Positions 17,906-26,526 are shown, counted from the first letter of the stretch. The stretch: DNA of 64,000 nucleotides from Hyphomicrobiales bacterium (GCA_017642935.1 JAEPOK010000001.1:1321192-1385191); one strand, 5' to 3'. Numbers and translations: made by a program. The notes: generated by a model from the letters alone, not told the origin.

Positions 17906-18586
17906 TTAGCGGATGAACGAGTTCATCAAGCGCCCAATCGGTCCGGTAAGCTCCACCGGCGCGTCGACAACGGCAAAACAGATGCAGACTTCGCCAGGAT
18001 CGGCCACGGGCTTGTGATTCACATCGTCATCGGCATAGGCGATGTCGCCAACACCGTAATGGCCATTGCCATCGGAGAACCCGCCCTGCAGCACAAGCGT
18101 CACTTCGGAGCCATGGTGAGTGTGGACCGGCATTCCCTTGCCGCCATCAATGCGCAGAAGACTGACTTCGGCGCCATCGACATCAGGAAGCTTGTATTCT
18201 GCCAAGCCAGGGATGACTTTTTTCCAAGGCACATCAGAAACCGGCATGCCAAGAAACAGCTCCAAAGCCCTGGGCGAAGCCGGCTTTGACGCTTCATGCG
18301 CATCGATTTTTGCGAAAACAGCCTGCAGCGCTGCTGCACCATCTTCAAAACCTACCGGCTCGACCTGATCAAACACGTGCGGCTCAAAAGAAATCGCCTT
18401 TTTGCCGCTATCGCGGGCGAGCGTTTCTCCGACGGCGTGAATGTCGTCGAGCCATCGTTCGGCGTTTGGTGAAAGCTCCAAGTGGCTTTCCACAAGCACC
18501 CGGGCAGGGGTTGAAAGGCCACCGAGTGCATACTCGGCGAGGAGGCCTGACACCATGTCGCTTTGACGGGTTGCGTTAATGTTCAC
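17906..18586 (-). CDS. chrR: ChrR-type cupin anti-sigma factor with degenerate zinc domain
   Basis: About 226 residues. The C-terminal cupin has H155, H157, E161 and H191 (PVHTHHGSEV and NHKP), the same spacing as the four cupin ligands of Rhodobacter ChrR (H141, H143, E147, H177). The N-terminal anti-sigma helix pair is recognisable (GLLAEYALGGLSTPARVLVE), but the H-x3-C-x2-C zinc motif reads H35-x3-S39-x2-A42 and the first histidine is also absent. ChrR normally binds an ECF sigma factor and releases it under singlet oxygen. No sigma gene is adjacent. The frame is open to GTG 18610; I prefer GTG 18586, which has GAGAGA upstream. A CCCGG/CCGGG hairpin (18602-18615) lies in the leader. Confidence 0.82.
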   Translation of the reverse strand: MNINATRQSDMVSGLLAEYALGGLSTPARVLVESHLELSPNAERWLDDIHAVGETLARDSGKKAISFEPHVFDQVEPVGFEDGAAALQAVFAKIDAHEASKPASPRALELFLGMPVSDVPWKKVIPGLAEYKLPDVDGAEVSLLRIDGGKGMPVHTHHGSEVTLVLQGGFSDGNGHYGVGDIAYADDDVNHKPVADPGEVCICFAVVDAPVELTGPIGRLMNSFIR

Positions 18587-19103
18587 ACTCAATCTCTCAA
18601 TCCCGGTCACCCGGGGACTTTTTCACTTCAACGAGGTTCAGTCTCGCGCCGAACCTTTTCATGCTTTCACGGGCCGATTTTTTCGCCCCTTCTATTAGCC
18701 GCCAAAGAAACCGGCCGCATAAAATGCCAACCCGGCAATCAACCTCAGGCAACAGTGCTCGACCCAAAACCGAAGCGTTAGACAACGCTATAAGACGCCA
18801 GGATCGAACCGGTTTTGACGTCCACACAGCAAATTGTTTCGCCAACGCCAATTCTTACTCTTCCCGGTTACGCAGCGTTACAAGGATCGGATCAATGGCG
18901 GAGACAAAACCGGTTTTGGACCACTGCAAATTAAACGTAGGTTTGCCAGCTTTTTGCGTTCGGAAGAACAGCGCGCAACGACCATAATCGGAAAGAATTT
19001 CCCACGAGATAGCAATTAGAGCGCTAGGGAAAACAGGCCTTCGTTGCCAATTTCGATGCGGTCTGATCAAACCAAGCGTGAACTTCAACGCAGCGAAACA
19101 AAA
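18587..19103. other. 517-base non-coding region upstream of chrR and alaX
   Basis: Divergent promoter region. No credible gene: the frames here encode nothing recognisable, and in particular no ECF sigma factor fragment was found. Visible structure: the 14-base perfect palindrome CAAAACCGGTTTTG at 18905-18918, a partial copy (AACCGGTTTTG) at 18807-18817, and a T-rich hairpin next to chrR at 18602-18623. CGATCC (minus strand, 18806-18801) followed after 18 bases by TCTAAC is a weak promoter-like pair. No confident -10/-35 was assigned. Confidence 0.6.
18905..18918. promoter_or_regulatory. Palindrome CAAAACCGGTTTTG, candidate operator
   Basis: A perfect 14-base palindrome in the chrR/alaX intergenic region. 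Eleven of its bases (AACCGGTTTTG) recur 101 bases away at 18807-18817. Two dyads of this kind in a divergent promoter region suggest a dimeric regulator; none is identified. Confidence 0.35.
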
Positions 19104-19847
19104 ATGATCGACGCCCTCTATCAAGCCGACGCCTATCTCCGGACGGCGGATCTCCCTATCGCCGGTCTCCACGAGGACGGCATCCTCATCCAACGCAGCC
19201 ATTTCTACCCGCAGGGTGGTGGTCAGCCGGGTGACAAGGGTCATTTGGAGCTTTCCGACGGCACGATGCTGCCCGTTCACACGACGCGTTTTGGGCCGGA
19301 CCGTCAAAGCGTGCTCCTGGTCATGCGATCGGATGATGAACCCTTGCCAGAAGCGTTACGTTCGCTGTCGGCAGATGACGTCGTCACCGGCCATTTGGAC
19401 TGGGCGCAGCGCTACCGCTATATGCGCGTTCACACCGCGCTGCATCTGTTGTCAGTGGTTTTGCCGTTTCCCGTCGCCGGCGGGCAGATCGGCGATGGAG
19501 AAGGCCGCTTGGACTTTGACATTGAAGATGCAGGTCTCGACAAAGAGGCACTCGGTGCCGAGCTGCAGGCCCTTGTCGATGGCGACCATGCTGTCGGCCA
19601 GGAGTGGATTACCGACGCTGAGCTAGACGCCCAGCCTGATCTGGTCAAAACAATGAGCGTGAAACCGCCACGCGGTTCCGGCAAGGTTCGCCTGATCCGC
19701 ATTGGTGATGTCGACCTCCAGCCTTGCGGTGGCACCCATGTTCAATCGACCCTTGAGATCGGCAAGGTCGAAATTCGCAAAATTGAGAAAAAGGGCAAGC
19801 AGAACCGCCGCGTGCGCATTCGCCTGTCCGATATCGATGCCGTTTAG
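19104..19847 (+). CDS. alaX: Alanyl-tRNA editing protein AlaX
   Basis: 247 residues of the stand-alone AlaRS editing domain family, which hydrolyses Ser- or Gly-tRNA-Ala made in error. The zinc-site motifs HTALH (in MRVHTALHLLS) and CGGTH (in LQPCGGTHV) are both intact. The N-terminal part (FYPQGGGQPGDKG) corresponds to the second AlaRS subdomain, making it the AlaX-M type. The ATG at 19104 matches the family start MIDALYQADAYL; the frame extends to TTG 19044 but that adds 20 unsupported residues. It is followed after 17 bases by sseA, probably in one transcript. Confidence 0.92.
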   Translation: MIDALYQADAYLRTADLPIAGLHEDGILIQRSHFYPQGGGQPGDKGHLELSDGTMLPVHTTRFGPDRQSVLLVMRSDDEPLPEALRSLSADDVVTGHLDWAQRYRYMRVHTALHLLSVVLPFPVAGGQIGDGEGRLDFDIEDAGLDKEALGAELQALVDGDHAVGQEWITDAELDAQPDLVKTMSVKPPRGSGKVRLIRIGDVDLQPCGGTHVQSTLEIGKVEIRKIEKKGKQNRRVRIRLSDIDAV

Positions 19848-19864
19848 CAAGAGGACGACTACCC

Positions 19865-20737
19865 ATGCGCCGTGAGGATGTATTTGTGAGCCCACAATGG
19901 TTGAACGAGCGGCTCGATCATCCTGACATCTTGCCCGTCGATGCAAGCTGGTATCTGCCAACGATGATGCGCGACGGTGCACCGCGTGATGGTCGATCGG
20001 AGTATGAGGCGGCGCATATTCCAGGCGCGGTCTTCTTTGACCTTGATGCGCAATCCGACCAGGCGAGCGACCTGCCGCATATGATGCCCGATCCGATCAG
20101 GTTTTCCTCTGCCATGCGTAAGCTTGGCATCGGCGATGGCATGACCCTAGTGATTTATGATGGTGCCGGTTTGTTTTCGGCGCCGCGTGTCTGGTGGATG
20201 TTCAAGGTGATGGGCGTCACCTCGGTGATGATCCTCGATGGCGGTTTTCCCGCTTGGGAAGCTGCAGGTTTCCCGGTCTCGGACGAACCTGTGAACCGCT
20301 CGCCCCGCCATTTCACGGCCCGCATGGACGGCTCAGCCTTGGCTGATTTGCAGGGCGTTTCTGATGCGATGAATGACAAAGACACCAGCATCATCGATGC
20401 GCGGCCGTCGGAGCGCTTTGACGGTTCGATGCCTGAGCCCAGGCCCGGTCTGCGTGCCGGTCACATGCCTGGCGCGCGCTCGGTACCGTTCACTGATCTC
20501 ATAGAAGAGGGCCGGTTGAAATCGGCTGAAGCCTTGGCTGCGATGTTTGCCGACCAAGACATCGATCTCGACGCCCCAATCATCACGTCCTGCGGGTCCG
20601 GCGTTTCAGCCGTGACGCTGAAGATCGCGCTAGAACTCAGCGGTGCAAAAGATGTGCGAGTCTATGATGGTTCGTGGGCCGAATGGGGCGGCCAAGATGA
20701 CCTACCTGTCGAGACCGGCCCAGAAAAACGCTCCTAG
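19865..20737 (+). CDS. sseA: 3-mercaptopyruvate sulfurtransferase
   Basis: 290 residues with two rhodanese domains. The active-site loop is CGSGVSA with C243, the mercaptopyruvate sulfurtransferase signature rather than the thiosulfate type. Other landmarks are VDASWYLP, AHIPGAVFFDLD and YDGSWAEWG. It transfers sulfur from 3-mercaptopyruvate to thiols or cyanide. The ATG has AAGAGGA upstream. The stop codon interlocks with that of the convergent binding-protein gene on CTAG. Confidence 0.93.
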   Translation: MRREDVFVSPQWLNERLDHPDILPVDASWYLPTMMRDGAPRDGRSEYEAAHIPGAVFFDLDAQSDQASDLPHMMPDPIRFSSAMRKLGIGDGMTLVIYDGAGLFSAPRVWWMFKVMGVTSVMILDGGFPAWEAAGFPVSDEPVNRSPRHFTARMDGSALADLQGVSDAMNDKDTSIIDARPSERFDGSMPEPRPGLRAGHMPGARSVPFTDLIEEGRLKSAEALAAMFADQDIDLDAPIITSCGSGVSAVTLKIALELSGAKDVRVYDGSWAEWGGQDDLPVETGPEKRS

Positions 20738-21777
20738 CGGATAGGCGGCGCGTAGATCAGCCCGCCTTCGGACCACAGCTCATTGAGGCCTCGGCCGATG
20801 CCAAGATCGGATTGCAGGCCGATCGTGCGCTCAAACACCTCGCCATAATTGCCCACCTGCGCAATCACCTGGAATGCCCAGTCGGGGCGTACACCCAGCG
20901 CCGCGCCAAAGTCTCCTGATTGACCGACCAGGCGTGCGATCGCCGGGTTTTCGGTGTCACGGAAGCTTTCGACATTTTGCGCTGTGAGCCCAAGTTCCTC
21001 AGCGTTGATCATCGCAAAAAGAACCCACCGAGCAACGTTAAACCACTGGACATCTCCGGCGCGCACGACCGGGCTGAGCGGTTCTTTGGAGATGACTTCC
21101 GGTAACACGATGTGCTCGTCCGGCTCGACTAGGTTGAGCCGCTGAGCGAACAGGCCTGAGGTGTCGTGGGCGTATGCATCACAGCGCTGGGAATCGTAGG
21201 CCGCCACAACCTCCTCGACGTTCTCAAACGTCACAAGCTCGAATGGCATGCCACGCGAGTCGAAAAAGTCGGTGACATTGAGCACCGTTGTCGTGCCTGC
21301 ATTGGCGCAAATCGTTGTGTTAGAAAGTTCCAGCGCCGAGGTGATGCCCATTGCCTGGCGGACCATGAAGGCCTGACCATCATAATAGGTCACACCGACG
21401 AAGCTGATGGGTAGGCTAACTTCGCGCCCCATGGTCCAAGTCGAGTTGCGCGACAAAATGTCAATGTCGCCGTCGATCAGCGCGTCAAAACGCTGCGAGG
21501 CTGGCAGAGAAGTGTACTCGACAGCATCGGCATCACCGAGCACGGCAGCTGCGATCGCGCGGCAATATTCGACGTCAAAACCTTCCCAATCGCCATTCTC
21601 GCCCTGACTGGAAAAGCCCGGTTGGCCTTCTGACACGCCGCATTGAACGAAACCCTTGGCCAACACATCATCGAGCGTAGAACTCGCATGAGCGACGCCA
21701 GCGGGCAGGCTCACTACGGCGCAGGCGAGCGCCAGACTGCCAAGATGACGGGCGATGGATTTGGGCGGAAAGGGCAT
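20734..21777 (-). CDS. aapJ: AapJ-like general amino acid ABC transporter binding protein
   Basis: 347 residues from the ATG at 21777, which gives a standard signal peptide (MPFPPKSIARHLGSLALACA, ending near AHA). The mature protein follows AapJ/BztA closely: STLDDVLAKGFVQCGVS, GFDVEYCRAIAAAVLGD, LSRNSTWTMGREV, HIVLPEVISKEPLSPVVR and the C-terminal GGLIYAPPIR. It would capture L-amino acids in the periplasm for an Aap-type transporter. The divergent neighbour metC is the usual neighbour of aapJ in rhizobia, but the permease and ATPase genes that normally follow are missing: the next gene is the convergent sseA. It must use a transporter encoded elsewhere or have another role. Confidence 0.9.
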   Translation of the reverse strand: MPFPPKSIARHLGSLALACAVVSLPAGVAHASSTLDDVLAKGFVQCGVSEGQPGFSSQGENGDWEGFDVEYCRAIAAAVLGDADAVEYTSLPASQRFDALIDGDIDILSRNSTWTMGREVSLPISFVGVTYYDGQAFMVRQAMGITSALELSNTTICANAGTTTVLNVTDFFDSRGMPFELVTFENVEEVVAAYDSQRCDAYAHDTSGLFAQRLNLVEPDEHIVLPEVISKEPLSPVVRAGDVQWFNVARWVLFAMINAEELGLTAQNVESFRDTENPAIARLVGQSGDFGAALGVRPDWAFQVIAQVGNYGEVFERTIGLQSDLGIGRGLNELWSEGGLIYAPPIR

Positions 21778-21936
21778 AACCAACTCGTACATCAAAAGGA
21801 AAAGAAGCTGACCGCGCACAACCGCCCTTGTGCCACGTTCCACTCCCCTGTCAAAAGCTTTCAGACAGTGGAGATCAAGATAGGCCAAAAAACGGCCCAT
21901 ACCCAGCAAAATGAAACAAAAACAAAGGACCAAGTA

Positions 21937-23160
21937 GTGGCTGACGGCGAAAAGAGGCGCAAAACCAAGACGGATTTATCGACCAAGGGGGTCGATACCC
22001 AGCTTTCCCATCTCGGTCGCGATTCGCACAACTTCCACGGCTTTGTGAACCCGCCTGTCGTGCGTGCCTCCACTGTGCTCTTCGACAGCGTGGAGGCCAT
22101 GGAAGCACGTGGCGAGGATTCTCCGCTTAAGCCCAAATACACCTATGGCCTCAATGGCACGCCGACGATTGACGCCCTGGTGGATACGATCAACGCGCTG
22201 GAAGAGGCGGCAGGAACGGTTCTTGTGCCATCAGGTTTGGCGGCTGTGACGGTCCCGCTGCTCGCCGTTGCAAGACCCGGGCTACAAGTGCTGATTCCGG
22301 ACAATGTCTACTGGCCGACCCGGCGCTTCTGCGATCAGTCTCTCAGACAGCTTGGCGTAGAGACCATCTATTATGATCCCTTGATTGGTTCGAGCATCGC
22401 CGACCTCATGCGCCCGGATGGCGGGACGGTTTTGTTCACCGAAGCGCCCGGTTCCAACACCTTCGAAATGCCGGATCTAACCGCCTTCTTGGCAGCGGCC
22501 AAAGCCCATGATGCGGTGACGATGATCGACAACACCTGGGCAACACCCCTTATCTACAAGCCTATCCCGGCAGGCTTTGATTACTCGATCCAAGCCGGGA
22601 CGAAGTATTTTGCCGGCCATTCCGACCTCTTGATCGGCTCCATCTCGGCAAGCGAGCGTTGTTGGCCGGCCCTACATCGCACCCGTGAAAACCTTGGTGT
22701 GCAGGCGGGAACGGAGGAGATATTCCTCACCCTTCGTGGCATGCGATCGCTTCGGGTTCGACTGGATCAGCATGAAAAGTCCGCGCTGGCGATCGCAGAA
22801 TGGTTGGAAGATCAACAGTTTGTGACCAAGGTGATGCACCCTGCCCTTCCGTCAGATCCCGGCCATCAGTTGTGGCTTGACCTCTTCAACGGCCGGGCCA
22901 GCGGCCTGTTCGGCTTTGAGCTCAACGGCACACGCGACCAAGGCCGCGCAATGCTCAATGCACTGGAGCTCTTCGGGCTCGGCTATTCATGGGGAGGCTA
23001 TGAAAGCCTGGCCGTACTGGCCGAGTTGGGGCACTGCCGTACCACGCGGCCATGGCCTGGCGGGCCAGTTGTCCGTCTACAGATCGGCTTAGAAACGGTC
23101 GATGATCTCAAAGACGATCTTTTGGCGGCGGCAAGAGCGGCCGACCTGCCAACCGGCTGA
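21937..23160 (+). CDS. metC: Cystathionine beta-lyase
   Basis: 407 residues of the Cys/Met PLP enzyme family, converting cystathionine to homocysteine in methionine synthesis. The PLP lysine is K223 in QAGTKYFAGHSD; other landmarks are STKGVDTQLSHLGRDS, YTYGLNGTPTIDALVD and MIDNTWATP. The frame is open another 98 codons upstream across the promoter region, but GTG 21937 has AAAGGA 7 bases before it and gives the family N-terminus. The 159-base gap to aapJ holds a GGCC-A-rich-GGCC hairpin but no riboswitch that I recognise. Confidence 0.93.
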   Translation: MADGEKRRKTKTDLSTKGVDTQLSHLGRDSHNFHGFVNPPVVRASTVLFDSVEAMEARGEDSPLKPKYTYGLNGTPTIDALVDTINALEEAAGTVLVPSGLAAVTVPLLAVARPGLQVLIPDNVYWPTRRFCDQSLRQLGVETIYYDPLIGSSIADLMRPDGGTVLFTEAPGSNTFEMPDLTAFLAAAKAHDAVTMIDNTWATPLIYKPIPAGFDYSIQAGTKYFAGHSDLLIGSISASERCWPALHRTRENLGVQAGTEEIFLTLRGMRSLRVRLDQHEKSALAIAEWLEDQQFVTKVMHPALPSDPGHQLWLDLFNGRASGLFGFELNGTRDQGRAMLNALELFGLGYSWGGYESLAVLAELGHCRTTRPWPGGPVVRLQIGLETVDDLKDDLLAAARAADLPTG

Positions 23161-23169
23161 CCGCATTCC

Positions 23170-23505
23170 TTAAGCGGCTGCGTCGCCCTCTGGGCGGGCG
23201 GCCGCGCGGCGCTCGGCAAAGATGAGCCAAAGGTTTCGCGAATAGATAACGAGGCCGAGCGACTGGCCGAGGATGAAAACCGGGTCCTGCTGCTCAATGG
23301 CATAGGTGAGCAGCATCAGCCCGCCACCGATGGAAAAGAACCAAAACGGGATGGGCACAATGGATCGTTTGGCGCGTTCCGATGCCACCCACTGGACCAC
23401 AAAGCGCATCATAAACATGAACTGCGCGGCAAGGCCCCACACGACCCACCAGTCGAACTGATCAACAAAGACGACCTGAAACCAGCTGAAAAGCTCGTTG
23501 ATCAT
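23170..23505 (-). CDS. Lipid A biosynthesis N-terminal domain (LABN) membrane protein
   Basis: 111 residues with three hydrophobic segments. The LABN fold is recognised from WVVWGLAAQFMFMMRFVVQW, SIVPIPFWFFSIGGG and GQSLGLVIYSRNLWLI. LABN proteins resemble the N-terminus of some LpxB enzymes and small multidrug-type proteins, and commonly accompany an undecaprenyl-phosphate glycosyltransferase and an ArnT-like transferase, as here. The likely job is moving or assisting a lipid-linked sugar across the inner membrane. The start codon overlaps the stop of the upstream glycosyltransferase (ATGA). Confidence 0.88.
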   Translation of the reverse strand: MINELFSWFQVVFVDQFDWWVVWGLAAQFMFMMRFVVQWVASERAKRSIVPIPFWFFSIGGGLMLLTYAIEQQDPVFILGQSLGLVIYSRNLWLIFAERRAAARPEGDAAA

Positions 23506-24290
23506 GATGAGGTAGTTCCTTCACGGGTTTGTGGGGCAGTCGTCTCGCTGACCACCGGGCGTTTTTTGAGGCGGCGTTTCAGCCACCAAACGCCAAACAG
23601 GTCGATGGACCCAATCAGCGCGCGGTCAAAGACACCATACTTCGAGACGCCAAACTGTCTTGGACGGTCAATGACATCAACAAAATCAACGTCATAACCC
23701 TCACGCAAGACAAGCGCGGCCATAAAACGGTGCCAGCCGTCAAAATAGGGCAAGCGGCGGAAAAGGTCGGCGCGCACCGCTTTGAGCCCGCAGCCGGAAT
23801 CGCGCGTTTTGTCGGCAAGCATGGCGCCGCGTAGCTTATTGGCAAAGCGGGACGCAAAGCGCTTGATGGCAGTGTCTTTTCGGCCAACGCGCTGCCCACC
23901 CACCATGCCAAAGCTTGGGCCAAGTTCCAGCAACCGGTCAACAAGTGCCGGCATGAACGCCGGATTGTTTTGCCCATCGCCATCGGTGCAAACGATGATG
24001 TCACCTCCCGCATGGAGCACACCGGTACGCACCGCTGCGCTCTGGCCAGAGGAACGATCGTGCTTAAGAACTCGGACTGTCGCACCGGTGGTTTCGCCAG
24101 CACGCTGCGCGGCCTCAGCCGTTCCGTCGGTTGAGCCATCATCGATGACCAGAATTTCCAATTTCCGCCCGGCTAGCGCGGAAGCGATCTCACCGATCAA
24201 AATCGGCAGATTTTCAGCCTCATTCTTGCAGGGAATGACAACAGATAGCTGCGGGTCTTGTGCAGGCGAAGAGGAAGAGGGCGTTGGCAC
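23502..24290 (-). CDS. Family 2 glycosyltransferase, polyprenyl-phosphate type
   Basis: 262 residues of the DPM1/ArnC-like GT2 group: LSVVIPCKNEAENLP, VIDDGSTDGT, the metal site CTDGDGQ and the acceptor-side RDSGCGLKAVRADLF. No membrane helices except possibly one near the C-terminus (ALIGSIDLFGVWWL). It probably loads a sugar from a nucleotide sugar onto a polyprenyl phosphate at the cytoplasmic face for the ArnT-like enzyme upstream. The GT2 plus LABN pairing recalls the rhizobial rgtE region. The start appears to be GTG 24290; no ATG is in frame before the conserved part. Confidence 0.9.
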   Translation of the reverse strand: MPTPSSSSPAQDPQLSVVIPCKNEAENLPILIGEIASALAGRKLEILVIDDGSTDGTAEAAQRAGETTGATVRVLKHDRSSGQSAAVRTGVLHAGGDIIVCTDGDGQNNPAFMPALVDRLLELGPSFGMVGGQRVGRKDTAIKRFASRFANKLRGAMLADKTRDSGCGLKAVRADLFRRLPYFDGWHRFMAALVLREGYDVDFVDVIDRPRQFGVSKYGVFDRALIGSIDLFGVWWLKRRLKKRPVVSETTAPQTREGTTSS

Positions 24291-24402
24291 GAGGGGTCCA
24301 TCGGTCGGGAAAGGGTACGGCGCTTAGCACCGGCTGGCCGGTTCCCTACCGTTTTGTTGGGGAAAGCGAAAGAGGGTCGCGGCTGGTGCTTGGCGGAGTA
24401 GG

Positions 24403-26526
24403 TTACTCGCCGGCAGCAAAAACATGCATGTTGAGCTCATCACCCCCATTGATGTTGATGCCCTCAACGCGGGCCAGAAGGCGAACGGTCGCCGCGCTTG
24501 TGCTCTCTTCCGGCGTCAGCCGCGCCAACGCTTCGAACAGGTCCTCGACAAAAGGCGCATCGACAAAGGCGGCGCGACAGCCGCCCTGCGCCAGGAAGTC
24601 GGCAGCCGCTTCGGCCGATACCAAGGTGCGAAGATCTGTGCGGGTCATCAAAACCAGGCTCGGTTCATTGTAGCCAAGCGTTGCCAACTCCGGTTCGTCG
24701 CAACGCACCGCATCTAGCGCCGTGACCAGCTGAGGCGTGACCCAAATTGTCCGCGCCGCTGGAACATGAATGCCGAAGGCGCCGGAGTAGAGAACCAAGG
24801 TGCCGGCGACAATCAACACAAGACTGGCCCGCGCATGTTGGCGAATGATCAGCAGGAAAGCGCCGATCAACAGGATCAGTCCGATGATCATCAATGCCAC
24901 ACCAACCGGACTGATGCTGTCACCATAGACATAAAGGACAATGGGCATACCGATCGTGCCGGCGATCGGGATGAGCAGGAACAACCCTTTCGCGACACCA
25001 GCGAGCCATCCTTCGGGCACTTTTTCATAAACCATCATCCGCGCGGCAAGGATCGCCAACGCTGGATAGATTGGCAGAATGTAGTGCGGCAGCTTGGTGG
25101 CTGAGAGTTCGAAGATCGCCCAAGTCGGCACAATCCAAGCGACAAGAAAGCGTGTGCTCTTGTCACGCCAACTAGCAATGGCAAACGGTATGGCGAGAAA
25201 GGCCAGTGGCGCCAACGGCCAGCCCAACGATGGAAAAAACCCAAAGGTATAGGCACCGGGTGGCACAAACGGCCGCTCGCGGCTTTGGCCGATTTTCTCG
25301 AAAAGATCACGACCAATAGACTGGGCGTAGAACTCTCCGCCCGACGTGATCCCGATGGCAATGAACCAAGGCAGGGTCAGGATCAGCATCCACATGATGC
25401 CTAGCCCGGGACGCAATCGACGGAGCCAAGCTATACGGCGCTCAAAGAGCGCGGCGACCAGGGCCGTGCTGCCGACAACCATCGGCAAAATCGGTCCTTT
25501 GATAAGGATACCAGCGGCGGCGGCTGTCCAAAACAGCCCAGCGTGCCAGAGTTTCACAGAGCTGTCGCGGCGCCCGAGAAAGGCACGCGCCAAGATTCCT
25601 TGGGCGACCAGGATCGTAGCAAACAGCATCGCATCGGTCTTGGCGAGCCGCGCTTCGGCGCCGAGCAAGACCGTGATCGCCACCAAGAGACCGGCGGCAA
25701 AGGCCACAGGAGGCGCGCCGAATCCAAGCGCCAACCAATAAACCAGCACAGCTGCGGACACGGCACCCACGAACGACACCGTGCGATAAACCCAGATCGG
25801 TGCCTGGCCGTCCTCGGCGCCATAGAGATGAACCGCTGCCGATTGAAGCCAATAGATGCCGATGGGCTTTTGGTAGCGCGCATCGTTTTGAAAACGAATC
25901 TCGACATAATCGCCAGTTGCCACCATCTGGCGAGTCGCCTGCGAAAACCGCGACTCATCGCGATCGATGGGTGGGATCGTGGTGAAGCCAGGCGTGAAGG
26001 CAGCGACAGCCACAAGCGCGATGCAAACCGCAGCTACAATGCGCAGGCGCGCCAAGCCATCGAAGATTGGCGTCAGACCATCGGCCCATCGATCAACCCA
26101 GCTCCAGCGCGGAATCCATTTACTCCAACTGGCTGGCTGACCTGGCGCCACCACGGGAGCCGGTGTAGCGGCTGCTTGGCTTGGAGCATCGGCTTCCGCG
26201 CTCTGGATAGCCTCCGGCCCGCCAGAAAGTGGCGTCTCGTCTGACATGTCGGGCGGAGATACCCACAGACCAGCGTTCGCTGCGGCATCCTGGGTGATCG
26301 CGGGATCGAAGTCACGCTTTGTCACGCTCTCTTTGGCGCGTCGGGACGCGGCGGCTTTCGGCCGTGCTCGCGATTTGTTAACAGCCGTGTTTTTGGACGC
26401 TGCAGCAGCGGCAGGCGCGTCTTTGGAGGTTTTTTTCTCACTCGCCGATTTTACCGAGCGTTTTCGAACGGGCTTTTTTTCGGCAGGACCCAGCGATGTC
26501 TCGGTGTCTTTGGGTGGTTTGGCCAT
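24403..26526 (-). CDS. ArnT/PMT-like membrane glycosyltransferase with Lys/Ala-rich N-terminus
   Basis: 707 residues. After about 160 residues of cytoplasmic sequence there are 11-13 hydrophobic helices with the GT39/GT83 acidic signature IPPIDRDESRFSQATRQM in the first periplasmic loop, RYQKPIGIYWLQ, and IKGPILPMV. Enzymes of this class move a sugar from a polyprenyl phosphate to lipid A or another acceptor at the periplasmic face. The sugar is not predictable. The N-terminal 75 residues are unusually rich in Lys, Ala, Ser and Arg and are not part of the family; residues 75-150 look disordered. It is first in the LABN/GT2 series, 112 bases before the GT2 gene. Confidence 0.88.
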   Translation of the reverse strand: MAKPPKDTETSLGPAEKKPVRKRSVKSASEKKTSKDAPAAAAASKNTAVNKSRARPKAAASRRAKESVTKRDFDPAITQDAAANAGLWVSPPDMSDETPLSGGPEAIQSAEADAPSQAAATPAPVVAPGQPASWSKWIPRWSWVDRWADGLTPIFDGLARLRIVAAVCIALVAVAAFTPGFTTIPPIDRDESRFSQATRQMVATGDYVEIRFQNDARYQKPIGIYWLQSAAVHLYGAEDGQAPIWVYRTVSFVGAVSAAVLVYWLALGFGAPPVAFAAGLLVAITVLLGAEARLAKTDAMLFATILVAQGILARAFLGRRDSSVKLWHAGLFWTAAAAGILIKGPILPMVVGSTALVAALFERRIAWLRRLRPGLGIMWMLILTLPWFIAIGITSGGEFYAQSIGRDLFEKIGQSRERPFVPPGAYTFGFFPSLGWPLAPLAFLAIPFAIASWRDKSTRFLVAWIVPTWAIFELSATKLPHYILPIYPALAILAARMMVYEKVPEGWLAGVAKGLFLLIPIAGTIGMPIVLYVYGDSISPVGVALMIIGLILLIGAFLLIIRQHARASLVLIVAGTLVLYSGAFGIHVPAARTIWVTPQLVTALDAVRCDEPELATLGYNEPSLVLMTRTDLRTLVSAEAAADFLAQGGCRAAFVDAPFVEDLFEALARLTPEESTSAATVRLLARVEGININGGDELNMHVFAAGE

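Noticed and set aside
18597..18851. 84-codon minus-strand frame directly upstream of chrR as a sigma factor remnant
   Set aside because: I compared it with ECF sigma region 4 patterns and saw no resemblance; it has no ribosome site.
21778..21936. SAM riboswitch upstream of metC
   Set aside because: The conserved loops of the SAM-II type were not found; only a GGCC hairpin with an A-rich loop is present.
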